DNA of 64,000 bases from Blastopirellula sp. (lineage in GTDB: Bacteria; Planctomycetota; Planctomycetia; Pirellulales; Pirellulaceae), in contig NVWB01000007.1 of assembly GCA_002733575.1 (NCBI GenBank), positions 4,893 through 68,892 of the forward strand. The letters are read 5' to 3'. Positions 57,101 to 64,000 of the stretch are shown here, piece after piece. The translations under genes and the position numbers were made by a program. Positions within the stretch are counted from its first letter, which is position 1. Each line of letters begins with the position of its first letter. The notes under the pieces are model-generated. The model did no database searches, was not told the DNA's origin, and worked only from the letters and a program-made list of their open reading frames with translations.

Positions 57101-58890
57101 GTTTTTTGAAGCTGCTCAGTGATACTCCCCAAAAATACCTTGGTCTTTTCGATGCTGCAAATCCGCAAGACTCCAAAGCTGCCGTGCTGAAAATGCACTT
57201 AATGTTGCAGTCTAAATATACGGCGTTAGTTTCAGGCGATGGTGCCTGTGCTGGTTGTGGTGAGAAATCTGTCCTACGAGCAATTGCAACACTAACTGAA
57301 ACATTAATGCGGCCAATTTTCCACAACAAGGCCGATCGGATAGCGCAAAAAGCTGACCAGCTTGATCAAACGGGTGTCACAAAACTTGCTGCACTTAAAG
57401 CAAGCGATGGTGACTCGTATGAAGTGATCAAGAAGACAATCCTGCACTTGATCATGGGCTTTGGCCGAGAGAGTGCTGAAGATACGCAGAAGAATATCGA
57501 CGCCGGGTTCAAGGGAACCGACAAAGATCTTATCGATGGGCTGGTCATGGTACTGCGGCAAGATGCTGAGAATCACCGGAATATCCGGCCAATTGAAGGC
57601 TGGGCACCCAATGGCATGTCGGTCATGGCGATGGCCGCACACACTGGCTGCAATACGGTTTACGGCTCAACACCACCTAACAACCCGCATCCTTATCCTT
57701 GGATGAACTCGCTGTTTCAAGATGGTACTACGGTAGGCTGGCTCATTGGTGAAAGTTTCATTAAAGATCATTCACGCCAGTCAGTATTGCCAGAAAGATT
57801 TTCCGATCTAATCCTTGCTGATGGTGCAGAACCAATCACCGAAGATGATTATTTCCGATTCACACATTTCACCGATACCCACATGACCGACAATGAGATC
57901 ATGGAATTGCCCAAGGTTTGGGCAATTGGTGGCGACGGTGGCATGGGCGATATTGGATATCAGAACGTGTCCAAAGTTGTTCTACAAAACCGTCCGAATG
58001 TAAAAATCCTGATGCTTGATACGCAAGTTTATTCCAATACCGGCGGTCAAAACTCGGACTCTTCACCTATGACGGGCGGTTTTGATATGAACCAAGCTGG
58101 CGCTGCCAGTGAAGGCAAACTGACCGAAAAGAAATCGGTAGCAGAGACCTTTGTCGGCGGCCATGGATCGCCGTATGTGGCACAAGTATCGATGGCGAAC
58201 ACTGGAACATTCTATAAATCAATCTTAGACGGTTTATGTTATCGCGGTACCGCCTTCTTCCAGGTGTTTACCACTTGCCAGCCCGAACATGGTGTTCCTG
58301 ATTACGCGGCCCAATTGCAAGCACAAAGAATTCGTGATAGCCGCGGCATGCCAGAATTTGTGTTTGATCCACAGCAGGGTGAAACCTACCAGGAAGCATT
58401 CAGCATCAAAGGCAATCCGGCTGGCAAAAAAGATTGGTATGTTAAAAAGGCATCGGTCACAAAAACTGCATTTGACTACACCGTGGCACACTGGGCCTTT
58501 AGTGAAGCCCGCTTCCGCTTGCATCACAAAATTGTGAAACCAGAAGCAGTCGAAGGCATGATCAAGCTAGAAGATAAACTACAATTGATGACCATGTCGG
58601 ATGTGACCCATCGCCTGTTCCTCGATAAAAACCATCGTGCTTACGTTCCACTGCGTGGAGTCTATACCATCGATTACGCCGAAGATGGTTCACCCGTCTA
58701 TCATGTGATATCACGCCAGATGGTCCTCTTCTGTGTTGAACGTCGTAAGTCGTGGCGGATCATCCAAAGCCGGGCAGGCGTAGAAAACAAAGATTATATC
58801 GCCCAAAAAGAATTGCTGGCCAAGATCGACTCAGGCGAATTAACCGTTGAAGAATTTCTAGGTCAACAGTTAGAACTCGCCACAAAATAA
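54190..58890 (+). CDS. nifJ: Oversized pyruvate:ferredoxin (flavodoxin) oxidoreductase
   Basis: 1566 residues against about 1170-1200 for usual NifJ/PFOR. AAGGA precedes the ATG. Domains in order: pyruvate-binding alpha-type region (TTNGNHLVASTAALIADSGV), central domain II, gamma-type region (AVRFHSVGGWGMITTGKNL near residue 465), a Gly/Asn/Ser-rich linker near 720-755, an 8Fe-ferredoxin region (C802, C805, C808, C812 and C937, C940, C943, C947) and a TPP domain with C1020, C1023, C1154 and C1363, plus GDGGMGDIGYQN and MLDTQVYSNTGGQNSD. Extra sequence lies between the ferredoxin clusters and after C1023. The gene ends in a long hairpin. It converts pyruvate, CoA and oxidised ferredoxin or flavodoxin to acetyl-CoA and CO2. 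Confidence 0.9.
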   Translation: MSEKKSPKYPGIRVTTNGNHLVASTAALIADSGVFYPITPSTEMGEIYQNLYAKGQLTAFGESLIAVEAEGEHAAQGGAIAISVTGKRVVNFTSGQGVVYGLEQYYHAPGKLSTMIVELGARALTKHALNVHCGHDDLYAAFDTGWIITFAKDAQQAVDQSIILRRITELCLNPGMNGQDGFLTTHLERTFYKPEAALIREFLGAKEDIIDCPTEAQRILFGPTRRRIPAMIDLKNPLLLGPVQNQEHYMNGVAARRNNFSEQILPFFEQAYQEYGELTGRHYGLVSGYNCENSDTIFVCLGSAAQNVEASLDYLKDTRGVDAGVLHINVLRPFPDNAVIKALRGKKRVIILERTDEPLSGENPLTREIKVALSKAASNHFENNYEGIEKLDPNTEMPQIVSGVYGLGSRDFRPEGIIGAYDFATGKIARKDGKKNGEGTNFCYLGIDHPYAVESDETPSCLPEKSIAVRFHSVGGWGMITTGKNLGEILGEFSSYVAKRDNVVDENGDPKEVVHISANPKYGSEKKGAPTNYFLVAAPERIRVNCDLRHVNVVLCCDPKIFLHANPLAGLSEGGAFVWESGESSAEAAWQRIPKRFRKEIIEKEIQIYVLNGFAIAKKATDREDLQTRMQGNAFLGAFFRVSPFLKDYIIPDEEFMQTVRNQYNKKFGKFGDAVIESNMTVMKSGFEEVIQVQAGDEDAPDTSGFIGSVISPCSIATPEPQLVNISNNGSMNGSANGKNGKSTKPPLFERATFDKEFRAGLGYDQPSSPLASVGIMSAGTGGNASKYVARREVPVYIEENCTQCMDCITICPDTALPNTAQDISTFLSTAIANYVSDSSSRSALINRVSAIEDSCREKMLALAPEKEDTTRFKDVAMSVIREIKDDAINAESIDQLDSILETLPIAYKKVKAIFLNKEKKEAGAGGLFSIFVNDLCKGCSACVEACGDHDALRMVSESEDLHARNETAHSFLKLLSDTPQKYLGLFDAANPQDSKAAVLKMHLMLQSKYTALVSGDGACAGCGEKSVLRAIATLTETLMRPIFHNKADRIAQKADQLDQTGVTKLAALKASDGDSYEVIKKTILHLIMGFGRESAEDTQKNIDAGFKGTDKDLIDGLVMVLRQDAENHRNIRPIEGWAPNGMSVMAMAAHTGCNTVYGSTPPNNPHPYPWMNSLFQDGTTVGWLIGESFIKDHSRQSVLPERFSDLILADGAEPITEDDYFRFTHFTDTHMTDNEIMELPKVWAIGGDGGMGDIGYQNVSKVVLQNRPNVKILMLDTQVYSNTGGQNSDSSPMTGGFDMNQAGAASEGKLTEKKSVAETFVGGHGSPYVAQVSMANTGTFYKSILDGLCYRGTAFFQVFTTCQPEHGVPDYAAQLQAQRIRDSRGMPEFVFDPQQGETYQEAFSIKGNPAGKKDWYVKKASVTKTAFDYTVAHWAFSEARFRLHHKIVKPEAVEGMIKLEDKLQLMTMSDVTHRLFLDKNHRAYVPLRGVYTIDYAEDGSPVYHVISRQMVLFCVERRKSWRIIQSRAGVENKDYIAQKELLAKIDSGELTVEEFLGQQLELATK

Positions 58891-58896
58891 TAGGCC

Positions 58897-58958
58897 CACC
58901 CAAATCAGCCGTACATCAATTTGCTTCAAGCAATTTTGATGTACGGCTGATTTGGGTG
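58897..58958 (+). terminator. Strong hairpin downstream of the PFOR gene
   Basis: A perfect 23-bp inverted repeat (58897-58919 against 58936-58958) has a centre that folds into a further short stem, TTGCTT-C-AAGCAA (58921-58933). It starts six bases after the stop codon. The T-tract is poor on both strands, so it may terminate by structure alone or protect the mRNA end. It could also be a repeat element of the region. Confidence 0.75.
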
Positions 58959-59005
58959 ATTGTCCGTTGGCTAATTTTTCTGAAAACCCCCTCTGGTGCG
59001 GTCAT

Positions 59006-59022
59006 TTTGTCCAATGGACAAA
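59006..59022. repeat. Palindrome TTTGTCCA-a-TGGACAAA
   Basis: A perfect 8-bp inverted repeat with a single central base. The same arm TTTGTCCA recurs 134 bases later in a larger nested palindrome. No gene is nearby apart from PFOR. Confidence 0.75.
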
Positions 59023-59139
59023 TTTTTAAGATGGCTTTGGTGGAATGATGTTTGGTCGGTTGATTTGTTGCGTTGTTGTAAGTGACAATCTCAAACAACT
59101 TAGGGAGAGTCAAAAAAGTGTCGCCGCTCAAATACCCAA

Positions 59140-59178
59140 AATTTGTCCATTGGATAAAAAAACATCCATGGACAAATT
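59140..59178. repeat. Nested inverted repeat with TTTGTCCA arms
   Basis: Outer arms AATTTGTCCA (59140-59149) and TGGACAAATT (59169-59178) are perfect over 10 bp; inner TGGAT (59151-59155) and ATCCA (59164-59168) form a second stem around a poly-A centre. With the palindrome at 59006 this gives four copies of the TTTGTCCA-type arm in 173 bp. Confidence 0.7.
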
Positions 59179-59222
59179 CGGAAATCGCACGTTTCCAACC
59201 GGTGAAAACAGCCAGCTTTCCC

Positions 59223-59245
59223 CCCGGTAGAAATCTAGTACCGGG
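59223..59245. repeat. Short hairpin CCCGGTA/TACCGGG
   Basis: A 7-bp perfect stem (59223-59229 against 59239-59245) has a 9-base loop. It directly precedes another, longer hairpin at 59249. Confidence 0.55.
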
Positions 59246-59248
59246 TAG

Positions 59249-59270
59249 CCCAGGTTGCTCGCAACCTGGG
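59249..59270. repeat. Hairpin CCCAGGTTGC/GCAACCTGGG
   Basis: A perfect 10-bp inverted repeat with a 2-base loop (TC). Repeats of this kind, a GC-rich palindrome with little or no loop, are scattered between genes in planctomycete genomes. It is not linked to a coding sequence here. Confidence 0.7.
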
Positions 59271-59381
59271 TCGGCGCAGTCGACAAGAGGTCGCAATCGG
59301 CGGCATGATTTTTCACGAAATGTATCCATAACTCTGGTCCAATTTACAAAACCAATGTAAGGCACGCATTGTGTTTTGTAG

Positions 59382-59399
59382 GGTACGCTACTGCGTACC
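59382..59399. repeat. Short hairpin GGTACGC/GCGTACC
   Basis: A perfect 7-bp stem with a 4-base loop (TACT). It is part of the same repeat-rich spacer. Confidence 0.6.
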
Positions 59400-59468
59400 A
59401 GCCGTTATAAAACCGAAAGATATTCTCATGCCAAGTCGCAAAGACGCCAAGGAAGGAAGAGATTTCAC

Positions 59469-59517
59469 CACGAAACCCACGAACATTTTTCTTTGGAATC
59501 TTTTCGTGGGTTTCGTG
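59469..59517. repeat. Long inverted repeat CACGAAACCCACGAA/TTCGTGGGTTTCGTG
   Basis: A perfect 15-bp inverted repeat with a 19-base loop. A further TTTCGTGG copy follows at about 59519. This CACGAA/TTCGTG text is highly repetitive and probably belongs to a dispersed intergenic repeat family. Confidence 0.7.
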
Positions 59518-59586
59518 TCTTTCGTGGTAATTATCTTTTTAACATCATTTAGAAAACCAGCAGCATCAAGGGTGGCATTGTCCAGT

Positions 59587-59616
59587 TAGACAAGAGGGTG
59601 CCATACATGATATAAT
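59587..59616 (+). promoter_or_regulatory. Possible promoter for the STAND-like gene
   Basis: TAGACA (59587-59592, 5 of 6 to consensus) and TATAAT (59611-59616, perfect) are 18 bases apart, 78 bp before the favoured start codon. Confidence 0.5.
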
Positions 59617-59693
59617 CTCTGTCATGGCGAGCCTCGTGTATCTCTCGCTCAATTCCCCAAAAGGAAATCTTGGCATACGAACGGATAAACGGA

Positions 59694-61832
59694 ATGAGCA
59701 CAGAACAATTTCCCATCTTTGGTCGCCAAGACGATCTTGAATATCTACGTCAGCGAATCAAGCAACCAGGTCTCACCGCCCTGGCTGGCCGCCCACAAAT
59801 TGGCAAGACTCGGCTGCTAGAAGAAATTCGCGACGAGATTCGTGATCCCCAAAACCTTCAGCTCGACTATTTGGTAGGATATTTTGAATCAAGCGGAGCA
59901 GAGCCGGATTCTCTATTAAGGGCTTTAGAACAGTTATACTCGCATTGGCTCTCGCAAGCTGATTATCTTCAGCAAGCTCGAAAACTATGGACTGACAACA
60001 AAGATGGAGTGGTTAAACTCTTAGGCATAGGAGCGGCGGAAATTCTGTCTTCATTGATGAAGCCGGTTGATGTCACTGGACTAATCGGGACAACAGTAAA
60101 GACTCTTTTTAGCTCTCTAGTCAATGCAGATGAACAGCTAAAGAGCGGGGGAATTCAACTTCCTCGATTAAGTTACGAACAGGCCAAAGATGTTTTGACT
60201 GTTGTTCATAAGCTTTCTGGAAAACCGGCAGTATTAATCCTTGACGCTTTCGAGCAGTCGCCTGATGTGAGAAAAGAGGCGATCAACTTTCACCGCTATT
60301 TAAGTCGAATCAATGAGTGGCCTCCTTGTCATTTTATTGTCACGGTTCGGTTCCCAGGCCAGGGAGATGATCAAAGCGAAGCCTATAAGGAAGTAGAACA
60401 ATTTGCAAAAGAGTCCGCGAAGGCGGAGGCAAGACATATCAAACCGATGAACCTGGAGCAGCTTGAGGAACAAAATAATCTACTTCAATGGATGAAAGAG
60501 GAAGTGCCTGGTTCAAAAAGTATAAATTCAGAATTCCTCATTCAACAATTAGATGGATTTCCTGGAACTCTTCGGCGATGGAAAGATTCGACGGGGATTC
60601 ATACTGAGGAGGAATTCAGTCAACAGGCGAATGCAGCAAAGGCCTACCGTTATGCAGAAGTGGACGAAATACTCGAAGAATTGCGAGACGCTAATCGAGA
60701 GTTACTGGACCTTGCTATTCGATTGGTTATGCTGCCTGAATTTACTAATAGTGAGCAATGGCAGCCGTTTTTTGGCATAATTCTAGGGGAAGATCATAAT
60801 CGATACAAGCTTACGGAATTAGAGAGGAGGGGTTTGCTAGAAGTTGATTACTTTCCATCTTTTGGTCTAACTGCTCGATATGAATACACCCAAGAATATG
60901 TAGCCACAAAGTTATGGAATTATGCTAAACCTCTAGTTGAAAAGCTTATTATTGATTTAGCTTCAGAAATTGATGATTTAAGTGAGCGTGTATTAAATTT
61001 CGCTAGTGCTCTTCTAATGCTTTCTTTTAATCTGGGTGATTCTGACGATGAAAATTCAATTATTGAATTGGATCCCAAATTTATAGGCTTGCTAAATGCC
61101 GCTGAATCACTATATGAATTCCCTGCACATCCATCACAGATTATTGCAGCAGTGCAACTATTAGACAATCATCCTCGAATACTTCCATTGATTGCATTAG
61201 GAACAGTAAACGCTCTTCAGCATGCTCAGAATACAGAGCAGAAAATCTTGATCGATGAGTTGCGATTCATGAGTGAATCAATTAATGATTTTCCAGATGT
61301 CCAGATTTGGTTTGCACAAGGTCTCTTTAATGCTTTCAACATGACAATCGATCTGAATTATTTTGATGAATTAGAAAAACACTATTTTCAAAATTGCGAT
61401 AATGTTATGATAAGAGAGATATATGGCAAAGGTTTATACAATGCCCTGCTAGACTCCGATGCGAGTAATAAGAGTATTTACCTGAGCAAATTTCGAAAAA
61501 TGAATAAGCAGTATCCTGGTGATACCGAGTTATTGAGTCTTTATGCCAATGGATTACTAAGGACCATTAATAAGACGATGAGTTTCACCTTTGATTGGCT
61601 TGATGAGTTACATGAATTAACTCAGAAGTATTCAGACAATTCAGAGTTGCGTGAGGTTTATGGCAAAGCTTTATTTAAAGCTATTCATTATTCAAACGAA
61701 GAGGAGAAGAATATCTGTAGTGAAAAGTTACTTCAATTAGTCGACTCGCACCCAGAAGATAAAATTCTTGAGAAAATCGCCGATCACAATAATTTGGATA
61801 GTGACAAAAATAACATGAGAGAGCCTCGGTGA
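59694..61832 (+). CDS. STAND-like P-loop NTPase with C-terminal helical repeats
   Basis: 712 residues from ATG at 59694; an in-frame TTG 24 bases upstream is an alternative. The N-terminus FPIFGRQDDLEYLRQRI matches the AAA_16/STAND linker motif, then Walker A GRPQIGKT (residues 32-39) and Walker B VLILDAFEQS near 190. RLVMLPEF and RRGLLEVDYFP-type segments suggest a winged-helix part (about residues 340-400). From about 430 to the end come TPR- or HEAT-like helical repeats (LFNAFN, KGLYNALLD, NGLLRTINK). Such proteins are sensor NTPases, some of them antiphage. No effector domain is recognised. The second half looks AT-rich. It stands alone among repeats, which favours acquisition. Confidence 0.8.
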   Translation: MSTEQFPIFGRQDDLEYLRQRIKQPGLTALAGRPQIGKTRLLEEIRDEIRDPQNLQLDYLVGYFESSGAEPDSLLRALEQLYSHWLSQADYLQQARKLWTDNKDGVVKLLGIGAAEILSSLMKPVDVTGLIGTTVKTLFSSLVNADEQLKSGGIQLPRLSYEQAKDVLTVVHKLSGKPAVLILDAFEQSPDVRKEAINFHRYLSRINEWPPCHFIVTVRFPGQGDDQSEAYKEVEQFAKESAKAEARHIKPMNLEQLEEQNNLLQWMKEEVPGSKSINSEFLIQQLDGFPGTLRRWKDSTGIHTEEEFSQQANAAKAYRYAEVDEILEELRDANRELLDLAIRLVMLPEFTNSEQWQPFFGIILGEDHNRYKLTELERRGLLEVDYFPSFGLTARYEYTQEYVATKLWNYAKPLVEKLIIDLASEIDDLSERVLNFASALLMLSFNLGDSDDENSIIELDPKFIGLLNAAESLYEFPAHPSQIIAAVQLLDNHPRILPLIALGTVNALQHAQNTEQKILIDELRFMSESINDFPDVQIWFAQGLFNAFNMTIDLNYFDELEKHYFQNCDNVMIREIYGKGLYNALLDSDASNKSIYLSKFRKMNKQYPGDTELLSLYANGLLRTINKTMSFTFDWLDELHELTQKYSDNSELREVYGKALFKAIHYSNEEEKNICSEKLLQLVDSHPEDKILEKIADHNNLDSDKNNMREPR

Positions 61833-62283
61833 AACAGTTCGAGAATTTAATCTGAGATCATGGTTGGTTTTATCGCAAGTCGGTCCGCTGTGCTTTAATA
61901 AATTAAATTGACGAGTCGTTACAAGCTTCTCACTGGCAAATAGCCAGTGCCACCCAGAAAAGGCTGTTCCTTGTGTTAAGTTTCGTCAGCCAAGTAGAAC
62001 GGATGGAGTCTGCACCAAAAACAACCTGCAATCAATTGTAACGTCCACGGGCACCCGATTCAATCAAAACACAAAAGCGTTGCCGACATCCATCTGAGTG
62101 TGCGGTAGCAACCATTATCGGCGAGAGCATTTGCAAGAAAATGCCAAGGCTCTTCGTAATTATGAGAATTATCCTATTGACATTAATCTGTCTGCGGAAT
62201 TAAAATTGTTACATGGAAATGGCTCGGGGTTCGCTACTAAAAGAACTGTGGTCGACCTCAACGGACCGGATAAAACTGAAGAG
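61833..62283. other. Spacer with one hairpin and a stretch that is coding-like
   Basis: About 450 bp. It holds the hairpin at 61931-61949. From 62098 the frame of the downstream haem gene is open with no stop for 62 codons, and the translation looks protein-like (HLQENAKALRNYENYPID), so the gene could begin further upstream or this could be a remnant. Confidence 0.5.
61931..61949. repeat. Hairpin CACTGGC/GCCAGTG
   Basis: A 7-bp perfect stem with a 5-base loop (AAATA). The CTGGCAAATAGCCAG text is a typical dispersed planctomycete intergenic palindrome. Confidence 0.65.
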
Positions 62284-64000
62284 ATGAGAATGCTATCTAG
62301 CGATCAAGGGCTTTCTATTATAGGGTCAAAACCATCAAGATTCGCCGTGGTTGTGTGTACCCTGTTTTGTTTTCTGCATGGCGGGCAAATCGTTGCTGCC
62401 GATGCACATTCGGCGGTTACATTCTACGAAACTAAAATAGCACCCATTTTGAAGCAGCGGTGCCATGAATGCCACAGCAATGATACCGGTAAGGCTGAAG
62501 GCGGCCTGGTCTTAGACTCCAGAAGCGGCTGGGAGCATGGTGGAGACTCTGGCGCTATTCTTATTCCCGGTAAATCAGATGAGAGTCTATTGATCCAAGC
62601 GATACGGTACGATGATGAGAATCTCCAGATGCCACCCGAGGCCAAACTACCGGCGGAAGAAATTGCCCTTCTGGAAAAGTGGGTCAACATGGGAGCCCTT
62701 GATCCACGTAAATCCCTTCATAAAAGTTATGAAGGAGATGAAAATTCCTTTGGATTAAAACTCTTCAATAAGTACTGCTTTGACTGCCATGATCGCGAGT
62801 TGAAAAAAGGGAATTTGAATCTAAGCGAAGCATTTTCATTGGAGAGTTACGATGGCACGCATGTGTTTGAGAACTTGATCATCGATAAAATGCCCCCCTC
62901 GAATAAAAGCCAGCCCACCGCTAGAGAGAAGCACTTGATGTTGGATTGGTTGTCAAATGGCCAGTTGGCCGTTGAGACCAGCGGTTACCGCCGCTTGAGT
63001 CGCCATGAGTTTGTCAATTCTGTGAATGATCTTTTGGGAACGGACTTAGATTTCGCCGATAAGATACCAGAAGATCGTGGCACGCATAAATATGATTCCA
63101 ATCATAAAATTGCTCTCACCAAAGAACTGCTTGAGTCTTACTTTGCCGTGGCAGACGAAATGCTGGAATATGCCTTGCCTGAAAAAGGTTTTCACGAAGA
63201 AACGTCTTGGTTGATTAGGCCCAAGTTGCCAATTTTTAACACTTATGCAGTGCATGCTAAAAAATATCAGGATGGCATGCTGTTTGCCTGCTTGCGCTCC
63301 AACAATGGAAATGTCTACCCATTTTTTTACGATCAGTTTAAGGCACCAGTCAAAGGGCATTACCGTGTTTCCGTTGATGCGGCAAAAGTAGGTGATTTCA
63401 AAGAGGATATCGGCATTGTTATTTACGCCGGAAAGTATTTTTTCAACGATGCGAATCCGCAGCAACAACGGTTATTAAATATCGTTTCCGTAGGTGACAA
63501 AGATGTAAAAACTTACTCCTTTGAAGTCTTTTTGAACGAAGGCGATGAACTGTCGGTTCACTGCTATTCGAAACACACTTTGAAGTTACCGAACCCTGAA
63601 ATCGGGGCTTACATCAAGCAGATAAACGTGAATGGTCCTTTGTTAGACAAACGACTGATTCAGGTCGATTCCGAATCCATTGCTCAAGTGAAAACGGGGA
63701 TTCAACAATTTGCAGAGCGTGCCTTTTGCAGAGCATTATCCGACAAGGACTTGGAGCCCTATTACGCATTAGCCGAGAGCGATTTTTCTGAGAACAAAAG
63801 CTTTCTCTCGGCCACCAAGATCAGTTTAAAAGCGATCTTGTGTTCACCTCGATTTTTACAGGTGCCAGTAACTCAAGAATATGTTCAGCAGCACAAAAAC
63901 TATCGCATTGCATCTGATTTGGCACGCATGCTTTGGCTGTCAGTTCCCGATCAAGAGTTGCTGTCACTCGCCAAGAATGAACAAGAGTTATCGCCTGAGA
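62284..64000 (+). CDS. DUF1592-type planctomycete cytochrome c protein with two N-terminal haem motifs (3' end beyond window)
   Basis: The frame runs to the window end without a stop, so only about 572 residues are visible. ATG at 62284 is used; a second ATG at 62290 is equally likely, and GTG at 62098 and 62248 are in frame. A hydrophobic signal segment lies near residues 20-38. There are two haem motifs, CHECH (C60, C63, H64) and CFDCH (C165, C168, H169), that is two tandem PSCyt-type domains, then DUF1587 (YRRLSRHEFVNSVNDLLG), a beta-rich section and the start of DUF1595 and DUF1592 (IASDLARMLWLSVPDQELL). The duplicated N-terminal haem domain distinguishes it from the other two copies in the window. 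No DUF1552 partner is visible yet. Confidence 0.85.
   Translation, partial: MRMLSSDQGLSIIGSKPSRFAVVVCTLFCFLHGGQIVAADAHSAVTFYETKIAPILKQRCHECHSNDTGKAEGGLVLDSRSGWEHGGDSGAILIPGKSDESLLIQAIRYDDENLQMPPEAKLPAEEIALLEKWVNMGALDPRKSLHKSYEGDENSFGLKLFNKYCFDCHDRELKKGNLNLSEAFSLESYDGTHVFENLIIDKMPPSNKSQPTAREKHLMLDWLSNGQLAVETSGYRRLSRHEFVNSVNDLLGTDLDFADKIPEDRGTHKYDSNHKIALTKELLESYFAVADEMLEYALPEKGFHEETSWLIRPKLPIFNTYAVHAKKYQDGMLFACLRSNNGNVYPFFYDQFKAPVKGHYRVSVDAAKVGDFKEDIGIVIYAGKYFFNDANPQQQRLLNIVSVGDKDVKTYSFEVFLNEGDELSVHCYSKHTLKLPNPEIGAYIKQINVNGPLLDKRLIQVDSESIAQVKTGIQQFAERAFCRALSDKDLEPYYALAESDFSENKSFLSATKISLKAILCSPRFLQVPVTQEYVQQHKNYRIASDLARMLWLSVPDQELLSLAKNEQELSPE

Larger units (their letters stand above)
58959..59693. 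other. Repeat-rich spacer between PFOR and STAND-like genes
   Basis: This spacer of about 735 bp holds six palindromic or inverted repeats listed separately and no gene with family support. The sequence 59440-59535 has a Cys-free, repetitive look of the CACGAA/TTCGTG type. The promoter of the next gene is at 59587-59616. Confidence 0.55.

Noticed and set aside
58916-59365. Open frame of 149 residues on the minus strand across the repeat-rich spacer
   Set aside because: It runs through several palindromes and has no family or ribosome site; the repeats explain the open reading.
59000-59600. CRISPR array
   Set aside because: The repeats differ from one another and are palindromes with uneven spacing, without direct repeats of constant length and spacers.
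58959-59693. Transposase gene or IS ends
   Set aside because: No transposase-like frame is present, and the inverted repeats do not bracket a coding region.
1-64000. tRNA or rRNA genes
   Set aside because: No cloverleaf with matching T-loop text and no rRNA-like sequence was seen in the intergenic regions by eye; this was not a covariance-model search.

Overview
The window looks like part of a Planctomycetes chromosome. The sequence-based reasons are two DUF1552/DUF1592 gene pairs plus a third, truncated DUF1592-type gene, all with c-type haem CxxCH motifs; two secreted sulfatases; many Tat or Sec export signals, including RR-type leaders on DUF1552, DUF3500 and cupin-like proteins; a CehA/McbA-type PHP metallohydrolase; and large MacB/HlyD/TolC-type efflux genes. 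Base composition looks moderate (somewhat under half G+C by eye). Genus cannot be assigned from the sequence alone; a Pirellulales-like marine planctomycete is a reasonable guess.

Layout. 1-11.9 kb: the end of an unknown gene, a Tat-exported cupin-like protein, a secreted monohaem protein, a secreted alpha/beta-hydrolase, a large AAA ATPase, a sulfatase with C-terminal helical repeats, and a DUF1552-DUF1592 pair behind a good sigma70-type promoter. 12.1-21.0 kb: a five-gene efflux operon with an outer-membrane lipoprotein factor of TolC type, three tandem HlyD-type adaptors and a MacB-type permease; no ATPase gene is present. 21.0-24.2 kb: a PHP metallohydrolase and a Tat-exported DUF3500 protein.

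24.4-44.3 kb: seventeen genes on the minus strand, tightly packed, form a surface-polysaccharide cluster. It is read from a Wzz/GumC-type chain-length protein and a sugar-phosphate transferase with an unusual N-terminal domain, through Wzx flippase, Wzy polymerase, glycosyltransferases and a GDP-mannose 3,5-epimerase-like enzyme, to a distal module. That module holds CDP-glucose synthesis and dehydration (rfbF, rfbG), a C-methyltransferase, a glutamate-semialdehyde-aminomutase-like PLP enzyme, a DUF4910 peptidase-like protein, a PhyH-type dioxygenase and a PIG-L deacetylase. It probably builds and decorates an unusual CDP-linked deoxysugar.

44.5-51.2 kb: a leucine-rich-repeat lipoprotein, a second sulfatase and a second DUF1592-DUF1552 pair. 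51.9-58.9 kb: a redox or nitrosative-stress island with a single-domain globin, a RIC/YtfE-type di-iron repair protein, a Tll0287-like haem protein and a greatly enlarged pyruvate:ferredoxin oxidoreductase. 58.9-62.3 kb: a repeat-rich spacer, a solitary STAND-like NTPase that is a candidate defence gene, and another repeat-bearing spacer. From 62.3 kb to the end is a truncated DUF1592-type gene with two haem motifs.

The most interesting items are the CDP-sugar module, the oversized PFOR, the ATPase-less tripartite exporter with three adaptors, the degenerate GGDEF-like domain fused to a sugar transferase, and the repeat-flanked STAND-like gene. No tRNA, rRNA, CRISPR array or recognisable transposase was seen.
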